A stretch of 64,000 nt of DNA from Myxococcales bacterium UBA1660 (GCA_002320815.1 DCLA01000111.1:141037-205036), one strand, 5' to 3'. Counted from the stretch's first letter, positions 42,510 through 53,833 are shown. Translations and numbers: made by a program. The notes: generated from the letters alone by a model not told the origin.

Positions 42510-43607
42510 TCAGGCGGCAGCGCGAGTGTCGTGGAAGCGGCCGGTGAACGTCCAGCGGAAGGGCTTCATCTCGAAGAGATTCCAGTACCGAATGAACGCC
42601 TCCACGGCCTGCTGGAGCCGGCCGAGCGAGTCGAACGACCCGTGGCGGATGACCCGGCGCTGGAGGATCGAGAACCAGAGCTCGATCTGGTTCACCCAGG
42701 AGGCGTGCTTCGGCGTGTAGACGAACTCGAAGCGATTGCCGTGGCGGCGATTGAACTTCGTCCACCGCTCGTCTTTGCCCTCATGGTGGATGTTGAGGTT
42801 GTCCCAGATGACGATGATCCGCTTCCGTCGGTAGCGTCGCGCCAGCGTCTTCATAAATGCGAGCAAGGCGTCCGCGTTCCGCGAAGGGACGACCTGTCCG
42901 AAGACCTCGCCGGTGCGGATGTCCATGGCCGCCAGGAGTTGCGAGACCCCTCGGCGCCGATACTCGAACTCGCGCCGAATCTCGGCGTGGCGCCCCACGT
43001 GGGTCGGATGGATTCGTTCCGTCGCCTGCAAGGGCTTCTCGTCGATGCAGAGCACCACGGCGTCGTCGGTAGGATTCCGGTAGAGGTCGCAGACCCGAGC
43101 GACCTTCTCACGGAACTGTGGGTCCGGGCTGTGGAGCCACTGGCGCACCCGGTGGGGCCGGAGCCCTTCCGCGGACAGGATGCGCTGCACCGAGCTCCGG
43201 CTCAGGTCGACGTCGTACCGACGTCTCATGACCTCGGCGATCAGCCCCTGAGTCCACGTCTGCCGGAAGGGCGTCATCAACTGGTCGGGCTCCGAGCAGG
43301 CAAGCGCGATGACCGCGCACCGCGTTTCCGCGGAGATGCGCGCCGGTCGCCCACCGCGGTCGCCGTCGTGCAGCGCCTCGACCTGAGGCCGGGCTTCCCA
43401 TCGAGCCCGCCACTTCCGGACGTTTCGGTCCGAGCATCCCAGCCGTCGCGCGACAGCCGTAGTCCCGAGCCCCTCGGCGAGCAGCAGGATCATCTTCGCG
43501 CGCTGCACCAACACGTGAGCAGTCCGCTGCTTCGCGGCCAGCTCGAGCAGTCGGGGACGCTCGAGCAGAGGAATCTGAATCGGACGTGGCTTGGGTCCGC
43601 GCGTCAT
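42510..43607 (-). CDS. IS630-family DDE transposase
   Basis: The 365-residue protein has an N-terminal helix-turn-helix (KMILLLAEGLGTTAVARRLGCSDRNVRKWRARW), a winged-helix linker, and the DDE domain with first Asp in VVLCIDEKPLQ, second Asp in IVIWDNLNIH and third acidic residue in WVNQIELWFSILQRRVI. This is the IS630/Tc1-mariner catalytic triad with full length and no frame break, so it appears intact. It cuts and pastes at TA sites. GC is somewhat lower than in neighbours. Start at ATG 43607. Confidence 0.93.
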   Translation of the reverse strand: MTRGPKPRPIQIPLLERPRLLELAAKQRTAHVLVQRAKMILLLAEGLGTTAVARRLGCSDRNVRKWRARWEARPQVEALHDGDRGGRPARISAETRCAVIALACSEPDQLMTPFRQTWTQGLIAEVMRRRYDVDLSRSSVQRILSAEGLRPHRVRQWLHSPDPQFREKVARVCDLYRNPTDDAVVLCIDEKPLQATERIHPTHVGRHAEIRREFEYRRRGVSQLLAAMDIRTGEVFGQVVPSRNADALLAFMKTLARRYRRKRIIVIWDNLNIHHEGKDERWTKFNRRHGNRFEFVYTPKHASWVNQIELWFSILQRRVIRHGSFDSLGRLQQAVEAFIRYWNLFEMKPFRWTFTGRFHDTRAAA

Positions 43608-43694
43608 GCGCGGCGAACGTCTACGCCGCCGCCGATATTTCCGTCATCGAAACTCGGATCGCACTTGTGGGCTGCTGTACTAGGCGGCACGAAC

Positions 43695-43730
43695 GAAAAC
43701 GCCCCCGGCCGGATGGCCGAGGGCGTTTTC
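43695..43730 (-). terminator. Hairpin terminator of small membrane protein gene
   Basis: Perfect arms GAAAACGCCC (43695-43704) and GGGCGTTTTC (43721-43730) with an inner GGCCGG/CCGGCC-like stem. On the minus strand the arm supplies its own U tract. It lies 38 nt beyond the stop of the gene at 43768. Confidence 0.8.
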
Positions 43731-43767
43731 GGACCCGCTTCTCCGGGGTCGTTCGGGCGGCTGCCCT

Positions 43768-44205
43768 TCAGGCGGCCATGCCGGCGGGCGGCGCGGCGAC
43801 GGCGCCCTCGCCGGCCTTCTTGATCTGCAGGCCGGCCATGATGGCCAGAATGCCCGCGACGAGACCGACGATGTTCATGATGCCGAAGGACACCACGACG
43901 ATGCCGGCGACCTCGGCGATGATCGAGAGGGCGCCGGTGATGAGGACCAGCATGGCCCCCTTGGCGCGGAAGGACTGAACGGCGCCTACGATCTGCAGGA
44001 CCATGACGACGAGGAGGAAGATGCCGAGGAGGAAGATGCCGAGCGCCACGAGACTCATCACCTCACCACCGACCGCGGCTTCGTTGGCGCCTACGGCCAG
44101 CGCCCCGGCGCCCGCCGCGAGCCCACCGCCCGCGAAGTACGTGATCCCCGCGATGAGGTTGAGAATGGAAGCGATGATGAGAAAAATTCCGGCTGCAATA
44201 CGCAC
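43768..44205 (-). CDS. Small four-helix membrane protein
   Basis: From GTG 44205 the 145-residue product has four hydrophobic helices (about 3-30, 48-75, 80-102, 104-125) and a short Ala/Pro-rich tail. AAGGAGG five bases upstream decides the start. No family is recognised with confidence; the layout resembles small DUF4064-like membrane proteins. The gene has its own strong terminator and a 200-nt upstream region of lower GC, so it is probably an independent and well-expressed unit. Confidence 0.72.
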   Translation of the reverse strand: MRIAAGIFLIIASILNLIAGITYFAGGGLAAGAGALAVGANEAAVGGEVMSLVALGIFLLGIFLLVVMVLQIVGAVQSFRAKGAMLVLITGALSIIAEVAGIVVVSFGIMNIVGLVAGILAIMAGLQIKKAGEGAVAAPPAGMAA

Positions 44206-44414
44206 AGCGTCCTCCTTGTGATTCCTAGACCCCGACCGATCCGTTCGAGTCGGCTGATGGGCGACCAGGACTCCCCAGGTCACTCATCGTGAACGCCTCC
44301 AAGTACGAAACGGACAGCCGACAATTCCTCGGTCTGCGAAAAAAAGCCATCCGTGACCGTTCTGGGACCCTCGGCGACCCTTGACGTCCAGACGCATCGG
44401 GCCACCCTGAGCCG

Positions 44415-45491
44415 GTGCGGCGCCTGCCCCTCATCGAAAGTCGATCGGCCATCGTCGAGCCCCCCGTGGCTCGGCCCGCCGGCTTCGCCGAGCGAGGCAT
44501 CCCTTCGCTGACCGACCGCCGCGGCCGCGTCTACCGCTACCTCCGGCTCAGCGTGACCGACCGCTGTGACCTGGCCTGCGTCTACTGCATGCCGCCGGGC
44601 GGTGAGGAGGACCACGGGCTGCGCCGGGAGCTGCTCACCTTCGAAGAGGCGGCCCGGCTGATCGCGGTCTTCGCGGCGGGCGGCGTGGAGCGGGTGCGCT
44701 TCACCGGAGGCGAGCCCCTGGTTCGCAAAGACGTGGTGGAGCTCGTGGAGCGGGTGCACCGACGCGCGCCCCATCTCCGCCTGGCGATGACCAGCAACGG
44801 GACCCGGCTGCCCGAGCTGGCGGCGCCGCTGCGCGCGGCGGGCCTGGGGAGCGTCAACGTCTCCCTCGACGCCCTGGACCCGGATTGCTTCGCTGCGCTC
44901 ACCCGAGGCGGCGACGTGCATCGGGTCCTCGCGGGGATCGAGGCCGCGCTCGCCGTCGGCATGGAGGTGAAGCTCAACGCGGTGCCCCTCGAGGACGGCC
45001 CGGGGACGGCCGAGCGCCTGGGCGCGCTGGTGGACTGGGCCTGGAGCCGGGCGATCACGCCGCGCTTCATCGAGCTCATGCCCCTCGGCGAAGGGGCCGC
45101 CCTCGCGGACCGCCGCCTCGACGCCGCCGCCGTGCGCGCGATGCTGGGCGACCGGCTCTCGGCAGGGGAGCCCGAGGCGCCCGGCGGGCCGCTCGGTCCG
45201 GCCCGCTACGTCTCCGGGCGCGGCGGCCGGGTCGGGTTCATCACCGCCATCAGCGACGAGTTCTGCGCGAGCTGCAACCGGGTCCGGGTGACCGCCCGAG
45301 GCGACGTGCGCGCCTGCCTGGCCGATCGCCGAGCCCTCTCCCTGCGCGACGTGATGCGCACCGGCGGCAGCGACGCGGACCTCGCCTGGGCCATGCACCG
45401 CGCCCTGGGCGGCAAGAGCGAGGGCCACGCCTTCCTGGACCCCGACGTCGTCGAACACGAGCACGTCGGCATGTCCCTCATCGGCGGTTGA
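44415..45491 (+). CDS. moaA: GTP 3',8-cyclase MoaA
   Basis: The 358-residue radical-SAM enzyme performs the first step of molybdenum cofactor synthesis from GTP. The SAM cluster ligands are C51, C55 and C58 in RLSVTDRCDLACVYC, followed by RFTGGEPLVRKD and LAMTSNGTRLPELA. The second cluster is seen in FCASCNRVRVTARGDVRACL near the C-terminus, and the protein ends in the required Gly-Gly (MSLIGG). GTG 44415 gives an N-terminal extension of about 30 residues. No other moa genes are in the window. Confidence 0.92.
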   Translation: MRRLPLIESRSAIVEPPVARPAGFAERGIPSLTDRRGRVYRYLRLSVTDRCDLACVYCMPPGGEEDHGLRRELLTFEEAARLIAVFAAGGVERVRFTGGEPLVRKDVVELVERVHRRAPHLRLAMTSNGTRLPELAAPLRAAGLGSVNVSLDALDPDCFAALTRGGDVHRVLAGIEAALAVGMEVKLNAVPLEDGPGTAERLGALVDWAWSRAITPRFIELMPLGEGAALADRRLDAAAVRAMLGDRLSAGEPEAPGGPLGPARYVSGRGGRVGFITAISDEFCASCNRVRVTARGDVRACLADRRALSLRDVMRTGGSDADLAWAMHRALGGKSEGHAFLDPDVVEHEHVGMSLIGG

Positions 45492-45567
45492 GCCCCCCGG
45501 CTCGGCTCCCCCACCCGGGGTAGCTTTGACGTTGCCCCGGGGGCGCGCTGCCTTCAGGCTCGGCCCC

Positions 45568-46110
45568 GTGCGCACCGCACCCATGCTCGTCCTCGTCGCG
45601 TTGGTCGCCTGCTCCGACGCCCCCGCGCCCACGGAGGTCTGGACCCCGGCGGATCACGCGCAGCCCCCTCGCCAGGAGGTCGATCCCAGCCGCATCCCGC
45701 GGCAGCAGCAGCCCGAGCGGCGCGCCGAACCGACCGGCCAGGAGCGCGTCGAGGCGGCGGCTACCCTGTGGCGACTGAGCTGCACCGGGTGCCATGGCGC
45801 CGAGGGTCACGGTGACGGGCCCAACGCCCCGGGGCCGATGGCCGATCTGAGCAGCGCCGAGTGGCAGGCGAGCGTGAGCAACGAGGACATCGCGCGGGTG
45901 ATCACCCTGGGCGAGGGCGCGATGCCCGCCTTCGGGCAGCTCGTCGCCCCCGCCGGCATCGTGGCCCTGGTGGAGCACGTGCGGCGTCTCGGCGCCGGAA
46001 GCGAGGGCGCGACCGACGGCGCGCCGGAAGCCGGCGGGGCCGAGGCCGCGCCGGCGAGCCCCGCTGGGACCGCGCCCGCGGGCGGTGCCCCGGGCCCGGC
46101 GAGCCCCTGA
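45568..46110 (+). CDS. Monohaem cytochrome c lipoprotein
   Basis: The 180-residue product has a short signal peptide with lipobox (LVALVAC), a Pro/Gln/Arg-rich linker, a class I cytochrome c domain with CTGCH (haem), GxxGHGDGPNAPGP, and MPAFGQL supplying the Met ligand, and a Pro/Ala-rich tail. It is a membrane-attached periplasmic electron carrier. GTG 45568 gives the best signal sequence; upstream TTG codons at 45526 and 45532 (just after TAGCTT) are alternatives. It precedes the MoxR operon by 75 nt. Confidence 0.75.
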   Translation: MRTAPMLVLVALVACSDAPAPTEVWTPADHAQPPRQEVDPSRIPRQQQPERRAEPTGQERVEAAATLWRLSCTGCHGAEGHGDGPNAPGPMADLSSAEWQASVSNEDIARVITLGEGAMPAFGQLVAPAGIVALVEHVRRLGAGSEGATDGAPEAGGAEAAPASPAGTAPAGGAPGPASP

Positions 46111-46185
46111 CCCCGACCGCCTTTGGGCTTCGGCCCCAGGGCGTCGGGAAGGTATGATCGGGCGCCAGCGTTCACTATCGCGTTG

Positions 46186-47921
46186 GTGAGGGAGGCCGAG
46201 ACGGTTCGGGAGAGCACGGGAGGGACCCCCCTCTCGCGAGGAGAGCTGCAGCGACTCGCCGGCGTGGTGCGCCGGGCGCTGGTCGTGCGGCATCTCCTGC
46301 GCTGGACCGCGGTCGTCGCCACCGTCGTGGGGGCCGCCGGGCTGGCGCTGGCCTTGGGGTGGCCCACCCTCCCCCGCTGGCCGAGCTTCGTGCTCCTGGC
46401 GCTGGGTCCGCTGATCGGCGCCGTCGTGGCGCGGCGGCGGCGTCCCTCCGACGCCGACGTGGTCTTCTATGTGGACCAGCGGCTCGGGGCCGACGCCGCG
46501 ATCGTGACCGCGTGGGAAGACGAGAGCGCCGCGCCGAGCACCCGGGGCGCGGCCGTCGAGCACCTCGGCCGCGCGCGCGCCCAGGACGTCCGTCCGAGCC
46601 TGAAGAGCGGGGACCTCATCGGGCTCCCGGTCGCCGCCGGGACCCTCGCCGCGATCCTGCTGCTCCCGGTCCCGCCACCCCGACCCGACGCGCCCGGACC
46701 ACGGATGGTGCAGGTGGACGACGCCTCCGCGCTCACCCGCCTGGAGCAGCTCGCCGAGATCGGGCGGACGCCCGAGGAGCGCGAGCGCCTGGCCGCCATC
46801 GGGCGCGACGCGGAAGAGCTCCGGCGGTCCCTCGCCGAAGGCATGGAGGAGCGCGACGCCCTCGACGCTCTGGAGTCCATCCGCGAGCGGCTGGAGCAAA
46901 AAGCGCGGCGCCCGGAGACCCGCGAAGAGCGACGCGCACGTGACGCGGCCATCGACGCGCTGGCGGCGGAGCCGTCCATGGCCCGCGCGCTGGCGGAGCG
47001 CGATCTCGAGTCCCTGGACCGCGCGGTGGCGCAGGCCGCGGCGCGCCGGGAGGAGGCCGACCGGCAGAGGGCCCGGGAGGCGCTCCGAGAAGCCGCGCGG
47101 CGCGCCCGCGAAGAAGGCGACGACGGATTGGCCGAGTCGCTCCTGCGTCGCGAGAGTCTCCTCCAGGAACGAAGCGAACAGGCCGCGCTTGCCCGGGAGC
47201 TCGCCGAGGCGATGCCCGAGCTCGCCGGCGAGGGGCTGGAGCGCGAGCTCGAACGGCTGGACCGCGGCGAGAGCGATGGGGCCGAGCTCAGCCGGGAGAT
47301 GGTCGACGCGATGCGCGAGGCCTGGTCGCGCCTGACCCCCGAGGAGCGGCAGCGGCTGGCGGAGCGCATGCGCGACGCCGGCGTGGGCGAGAACACCCGG
47401 GCGAACGATCCGACCCAGCCCACCGCCGGAGATCCCATCAGCGCCGACGAGTACGAGCGCATGCTCCGCGACGCACTCGAGGCGACCGACGCGGCCCAGC
47501 GGCAGATGGGCGGTCAGGGTCAGGGACAGGGGATGCCCGTGCCGCGGCGAGGTCAGGGCCAGGGTCAAGGCCAGGGCCAGGGCCAGGGCCAGGGCCAGGG
47601 CCAGAGCCAGGGCCAGGGTCAGGGCCAAGGTCAAGGAGGAGTCGGCGGCGATCAGGGGCGCGGACCTGCGGGTGGGCGCACCGCGGACCTCCACGGCGGC
47701 GACGACACTCTGGCGCGGGTCCGGCCGCGCATCGGCGAGGGCGCGCCCTCGCGTTCGTGGGTCGAATGGGTCGACCCGAACGGCAGCCCGGTCCCCGGCG
47801 GCGAGGGCGCCAGCGGCGGCCCTACCCGGTCCACCGCGACCGGCGAGAGTGGGGGCATCGAGCGGGCCCCCATCCCGGAAGACTACGAGGAACACGTGCG
47901 GACCTATTTCGGAGGCGACCA

Positions 47922-47925
<4 letters not shown>
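46186..47925 (+). CDS. DUF4175-like membrane protein with Gln-Gly repeat
   Basis: The 579-residue product has two or three membrane helices near the N-terminus (about 40-60, 63-83, 147-163), a long charged coiled-coil region (about 185-420) and a Gln-Gly repeat (about 445-485) encoded by a GGCCAG-type hexanucleotide array, then an unstructured tail. This plan resembles DUF4175 proteins that stand next to MoxR/VWA genes. TATGAT (46153-46158) may be the promoter; GTG 46186 is the assumed start. The stop overlaps the MoxR start (ATGA), making it the first gene of an eight-gene operon. Confidence 0.7.
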
Positions 47926-48927
<1,002 letters not shown>

Positions 48928-48938
<11 letters not shown>

Positions 48939-51075
48939 CCTCCGCTGGCTCCTCTTGGTCGCGGCCGTCGCGCTGCCGCGCCTCTCCGTCGCGGCGGCCC
49001 AGGAGGCCCCGCCGCCGGTGGACATGGCGATCGCGCCGCTCTTCGGCCCGGACGTGGTCCGGCACCCGAGCTGGGTCCCCCTGCGGATCACCTTGTCCAA
49101 CCGCACCGGCCGCACCTTCCAGGGCGAACTCCAGCTCGACGTCGGTGCGTGGAACCAGGAGCGGCTCAGGCACCGGACCCACGTGGATCTCCCGGGGGGC
49201 ACCTCCCGTGAGGTGATCCTGGACGTCTACCTCCCCACCGACGGCAGCGAGGTGAACGGCCGCTACGTGACCCCCGAGGGGCTCGCCGGTCGCACCAGCT
49301 ACACCGCCCCCTGGAACGGCAGCGGCCCGGCGATCGTGGTTCTCGCGCGGGAGTCCCGCCTGCGCAGCGTCATCGGCAACGTGGAGAACTCGCTCGCCGA
49401 CGAGTACGGCTCCACGCGCCAGGTGCAGATGCCCTTGGGCTCGGTGATCTTCGATCCCGCCACCGGCGACCCGCTCCTCCCCGAGAGCGCCCTCGGCTGG
49501 TCCCCGGTGGCCCTGCTGGTGGCCGGCGACCGCGAGCTCGAGGCCGCCAGCCCGACCCAGCGCGAAGCCCTCCGGGGTTGGCTGGCCACCGGCGGGCAGC
49601 TCCTGGTCTTCCCCACCACTCCGGAGGCGGTGCGCCAACCCTTCCTGGCGTCGTTGCTCGGGGAGGTGACCCTGGCCGACCGGCCCCCCGTCGCCGGTCG
49701 CGCCTACGCCGTCCCCCACGACATGATGGCCAAGGGCTGGACCCCGACCTCGACCGAAGGCTGGATCGACGAGCCCTTCGGCGGCTCGCGGCGCGTGGGC
49801 TTCGGCCGGGTCCACCTGGCCACCTACGACGGCACCGCCCCGCCCCACGTGGACGGCCGCTACACCCGGGACGTCGTCGAAGCGCTGGCCACTCGCGGCC
49901 ACTCCCTCGCCGACGGCCCCATCTTCGCCTTCGCCCAACCGGAGCACGAGAGCTTCGGCTGGATGTACGGCGGCGGCGAGAACGACTTCGGCGAGCTGCG
50001 GGCGGCGCTGGATCCCAACGAGTCCTTCCGTCCCGCGTTGGGCTTCGTGGCGGTGCTGCTCCTGATCTACGTGATCCTGGTCGGCCCGGTGAACTTCCGC
50101 TGGGTGGCCAAGCGGAACCGGCCCATCCTGGCCCTGCTCACCACCCCGGCAGTCGCCCTGGGCTGCCTCTTCCTCATGCTGATCGTCGGCTACATCGGGA
50201 AGGGGGTGAGCATGCGCTACCGCGAGGTCGAACTGGCCGAGGCGGTCGCCGGCCAGTCCCTGGCCACCTCCCGCGATTACCTGGGGCTCTTCCTGACCCG
50301 ACCGACCACCTTCGACCTCCCGGACGCGCAGGGGATGCGGCTGATGAAGGAGGGCTCCCCGCGGATGCCGCGGGTGGCCACCGAGGGAACCGAGCGGACC
50401 CTGGAGGAACTCCAAGGCGGACTCTGGCAGACCCTCTTCCTTCGCCGTGACTCGGTGCGCGACCTCGGCGGCGCCATCACCGTGGCGATCGAGGAGGGGC
50501 GACTCACCGAGGTCCAGAACGACTCGCAGCTGGAGCTCCGGGACGCGCTGGTGATCGACCCCGGCGGCTTGGTCTACACGGTGGGCGACCTGGCCCCCGG
50601 CGGCCGCATGCCCATCGGCACCAACGCCGTCGCGACCCTCGACGAAGAGCACTACTACAGCGCCAGCGCGCCAGAGCTGCGTAGCCTGGCCGAGCGACTG
50701 GGGCTGCGGTCCGAAGGCGAGCGCGAGGCGCTCTACGGAGCCATCCGGCTCGGCGGCGGCAACCTCCGCACCTACGTGCCCGTCCTGCTGGCGCGCATAG
50801 AGGAGCCCGGCCGCGAGCTCGCCGGGCATTTCGACGAAGAGCTCGGTCTCCGCCTCCTGCGCATGGTGATCCCCGGCGCGGGTTCGCCGATCGTGCTCTC
50901 GCCCAAGTTCGGCAGCGGTGGCGCCGCCGCCGAAGCCATGGAGACCGGCCTCGGGGAGCTCCTCGGCGCCGGGGACGACGCGCTCGCCGCCGAGGCTCCT
51001 CCCCCGGACCCCGGGGAGATCCTCGGCGAGGAGTCGGGCATCGGCATCCCCAACGACCACGAGGAGGCCCCGTGA
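48928..51075 (+). CDS. Exported membrane-anchored protein of MoxR operon
   Basis: The 715-residue product has a signal peptide (to about residue 27), a beta-rich domain, a Rossmann-like part (VALLVAGDRELEAASPTQREALRGWLATGGQLLVF), two membrane helices (about 368-390 and 398-423) and a long C-terminal domain with an acidic tail. The GQLL-type Rossmann part is common in proteins of MoxR/VWA loci. ATG 48928 is preceded by GAAGG at suitable spacing. I cannot name a family. It lies just before the ABC ATPase gene, so it may be an accessory of that transporter. Confidence 0.72.
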
Positions 51076-52001
51076 TCCGGGTCGAAGGCATCTCCCATCA
51101 CTTCGGCACCATGCGGGTGCTACACGACATCTGGTTCGACGTCCCCGAAGGTGAGGTCTTCGGCTTCATCGGGCCCAACGGCGCCGGCAAGACCACCACC
51201 CTGCGGATGATGGCCACCCTGCTCGAGCCCGCCCAGGGCCGGATCCTCGTCGGCGGCTACGACGTGGTCGAGCGGCCGCGAGAGGTCCGCCGGATCCTGG
51301 GCTTCATGCCCGACGGCTTCGGCGTCTACGAGCACGTGACGGTGCAAGAGTACTTGGACTTCTTCGCCGCCGCCTACGGCATCCTGCCCACGGCGCGCCG
51401 CCGCACCGTCGAGGCGGTGATGGAGCTGACCGATCTGGGCCCCCTCCGGGACCGGCTGGTGCAAGCCATGAGCAAAGGCATGAAGCAGCGCCTGGCCATC
51501 GCGCGCACGCTGCTCCACGACCCGAAGATCCTGATCCTCGACGAGCCGGCCAACGGCCTCGACCCGAGGGCGCGCATCGAGATGCGGGACCTCATCGAGC
51601 AGCTCCAGCAGATGGGCAAGACGGTGGTCCTCTCGAGCCACATCCTCACCGAGCTCAGCGACATGGTGTCCTCGGTGGCCATCCTGGAGCAGGGCCGCGT
51701 GCTCGCCGCCGGGCCGGTGGGCGACATCGGCCGCGAGCTGCGCCCGGAGCGGGCGGTGAAGGTGCGCATGCTGCACTACCCCGAGGGCTGCGAGGTGCCC
51801 TTCCGGGCGCTGCCCGACGTGGTGGGCGCCGAGCGCGGCCCCGACGGAGACCTGCGCATCCTCTACCGCGGCGGCGACGAGACCGTGGCCGCCATCGTGC
51901 GCACCGCCGTCGACGCGGGCTTCGCCGTCGTCCGCGTGGAACCGGAGCGCGACGACCTCGAGCACATCTTCCTGGAAGTCACCCGGGGGGCCCTCCAGTG
52001 A
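51072..52001 (+). CDS. ABC transporter ATP-binding protein
   Basis: The 309-residue protein has Walker A GPNGAGKTT, Q-loop region FMPDGFGVYEHVTV, signature SKGMKQRL (in place of LSGGQ), Walker B ILILDEPANGLD and the switch His in LSSHILTE. The C-terminal 90 residues form a regulatory extension. It is an ABC-2 exporter type ATPase. GTG start overlaps the previous stop; the permease gene overlaps its end, so the pair forms one transporter. Confidence 0.92.
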   Translation: MIRVEGISHHFGTMRVLHDIWFDVPEGEVFGFIGPNGAGKTTTLRMMATLLEPAQGRILVGGYDVVERPREVRRILGFMPDGFGVYEHVTVQEYLDFFAAAYGILPTARRRTVEAVMELTDLGPLRDRLVQAMSKGMKQRLAIARTLLHDPKILILDEPANGLDPRARIEMRDLIEQLQQMGKTVVLSSHILTELSDMVSSVAILEQGRVLAAGPVGDIGRELRPERAVKVRMLHYPEGCEVPFRALPDVVGAERGPDGDLRILYRGGDETVAAIVRTAVDAGFAVVRVEPERDDLEHIFLEVTRGALQ

Positions 52002-53833
52002 CCGAGGCCGCCGCACCGACCGAAGCCCCCGCGCCGAGCCCGCGTGGAGGTCGCCTGGGCGCCTGGTGGCGCCAGAAGCGCGAGGACCCCAACCCCATCC
52101 TGGTCAAAGAGCTACGGAGCAGCTTCCGCACCAAGCTCTTCATCCGCTTCCTCTACCTGAGCACCGGGCTGCTGGCGCTCATCGTGCTGCTCTTCGGCGG
52201 CAGCGTCGCGTCGACCTCGATGCCGCCTGCCGAGGTGGGTCAGCTGGTCTTCCAGAGCTTCTTCGGCGTGGCGCTGGCGGTGCTCTGCGTCTTCGCCCCG
52301 GCCCATGCCGCGGCTTCGCTCACCGGCGAGCGGGAGAAGAGCACCTACGAGTCGCTGATCCTCACCGGGATGGATCCGGCGCGGATCGTGATCGGGAAGT
52401 TCCTGGCGACGTACACGCTCTTCGCCATGGTCCTGGTGGCCTTCACGCCCGTGGTGGGCATCGCCTTCCTCTTCGGCGGCATCTCGCCCTGGAACGTGGT
52501 CTGGGGCTTCTACGCGCTCTTGCTCTTCCTCGCGCCGGCCACCGCCTACGGCGTCGCCCTCTCGGCCCGGCTGAGCTCGACCCGGGTCGCCATCTTCCTG
52601 GCGCTCTTCACCTTCGCGCCCTTCTCCGGGATGGCGACCGGCGCGCTCTTCGGATTCGGGGAGCTGGCGACCCGCCAGTGGGGCCTGGGCATGGAAGGGC
52701 CCTTCTGGTTCACCGAGGCGCTCGGCTCGCGCTTCTTCGAACCGGACACCTTCCTCCTGGTCTTCCTCATGCCGCTCTTCGTCTGCGGCATGGCGGTGTG
52801 GCTCTTCCTGGCCTCGGCCATCGCCGGGGTGCGCCCGGCCTCCGAGGATCGCTCCACGCCGTTCAAGTACTGGACCGTGGTCGCCGTCGCCGGCCTCGCG
52901 GTGATGCTCTTCGGGCTCACCACGCTCTTCGAGCCCCCGGACATGGCCGAGGGCGGCGTGGTCCTCTTGGAGCTGGCTGGATTCGCCATCCTCTTCGTGG
53001 CCACCATCTTCCAGAACGAGCCCCCGCTGCCGCCGCGGGTCTGGGAGCTGCGCCAAGCGGCCCGCGGTCCCCTCACCCGGCGGCTGATGCTCTTCGGCCC
53101 CGGCGCGGGTCCGACCACCCGCTTTGCCGCCACCGTGATCGTCGCCGCCTGCGCGCTCTTCTTCCTGGCGACGGCCGTGCCCCGCTGGGTCTGGAACCCC
53201 ACGCACCCGGAGAACGCCGCCGCCGACGTCGCCGGGCTCTCGGTCGCCCTGGGTCACGTCGCGGTGGGGCTCTTCGTGCTCTGCTCCGGCGCGCTCATCC
53301 GGGTACTCCTCCGCAGCGGCGTCGCCGCCCGGGTGCTCTCCCAGGCGTTCCTGATCGGGCTGATCATCCTGCCCTTCCTGATCGTGCTGCTCGGCGAGGC
53401 GGACGGCTTCCGGCACATGGACGACCGCACGCCGCTCCCCATCCGCTTCACGCCCATCTTCCATCTCATCCTGGGCATCGCCATCGTCGACGACGAGGAG
53501 CTCTCCCGGGTGGTGGAGGTCGCCGCGCCGGTCTTCTTCTATGGGCTGATGGCCTTCGCCTGCTGGCTGGCCCTCGAGGGCCGCGTGCGACGGGTCCGCA
53601 AGGAGGTCGACGCCCGCCGAGAGGCCAGCGAGCGAGCGGCCGAAGAGCGCGCGCGACGCATGCAGCAATCCGACGCGACCCCGGAGGATGTCGCCGCCGC
53701 CCTGGCCCGGGTCGGCGCCGCGGACGCGGCGACGGCGGCGGAGATCGCCGGGGCCGACGCTGGCGAGGTCGCGCGCCGGTCCTCGGCGCCGCCGGCTCCG
53801 CCCGGGCCCGAAGCGCCGCCGGAGGACCCGTGA
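51998..53833 (+). CDS. ABC-2 type transporter permease
   Basis: The 611-residue product starts with NPILVKELRSSFRTKLFIRFLYL, typical of ABC-2 permeases, and has about ten hydrophobic helices: roughly 50-73, 85-105, 135-160, 165-185, 195-220, 245-275, 290-310, 380-400, 410-435, 445-470 and 505-525. A charged coiled-coil and an Ala/Pro-rich cytoplasmic tail follow. It contains two half-domains, so one polypeptide may serve as the full permease. It works with the ATPase upstream. Cargo unknown; the operon context suggests an envelope component. Confidence 0.85.
   Translation: MTEAAAPTEAPAPSPRGGRLGAWWRQKREDPNPILVKELRSSFRTKLFIRFLYLSTGLLALIVLLFGGSVASTSMPPAEVGQLVFQSFFGVALAVLCVFAPAHAAASLTGEREKSTYESLILTGMDPARIVIGKFLATYTLFAMVLVAFTPVVGIAFLFGGISPWNVVWGFYALLLFLAPATAYGVALSARLSSTRVAIFLALFTFAPFSGMATGALFGFGELATRQWGLGMEGPFWFTEALGSRFFEPDTFLLVFLMPLFVCGMAVWLFLASAIAGVRPASEDRSTPFKYWTVVAVAGLAVMLFGLTTLFEPPDMAEGGVVLLELAGFAILFVATIFQNEPPLPPRVWELRQAARGPLTRRLMLFGPGAGPTTRFAATVIVAACALFFLATAVPRWVWNPTHPENAAADVAGLSVALGHVAVGLFVLCSGALIRVLLRSGVAARVLSQAFLIGLIILPFLIVLLGEADGFRHMDDRTPLPIRFTPIFHLILGIAIVDDEELSRVVEVAAPVFFYGLMAFACWLALEGRVRRVRKEVDARREASERAAEERARRMQQSDATPEDVAAALARVGAADAATAAEIAGADAGEVARRSSAPPAPPGPEAPPEDP

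Larger units (their letters stand above)
42161..43680 (-). mobile_element. Complete IS630-family element with passenger gene
   Basis: The element is about 1520 bp. Its ends are imperfect inverted repeats of about 30 bp: GTACAGCAG at the left (42161-42169) matches the complement of the right end (43672-43680), with further scattered matches inward to about 42188 and 43653. TA dinucleotides (42159-42160 and 43681-43682) flank both ends, as expected for IS630/Tc1-type insertion. It carries a DDE transposase gene and a 99-codon gene. The right end lies 12 bp from a terminator hairpin of the neighbouring membrane-protein gene. Confidence 0.85.
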
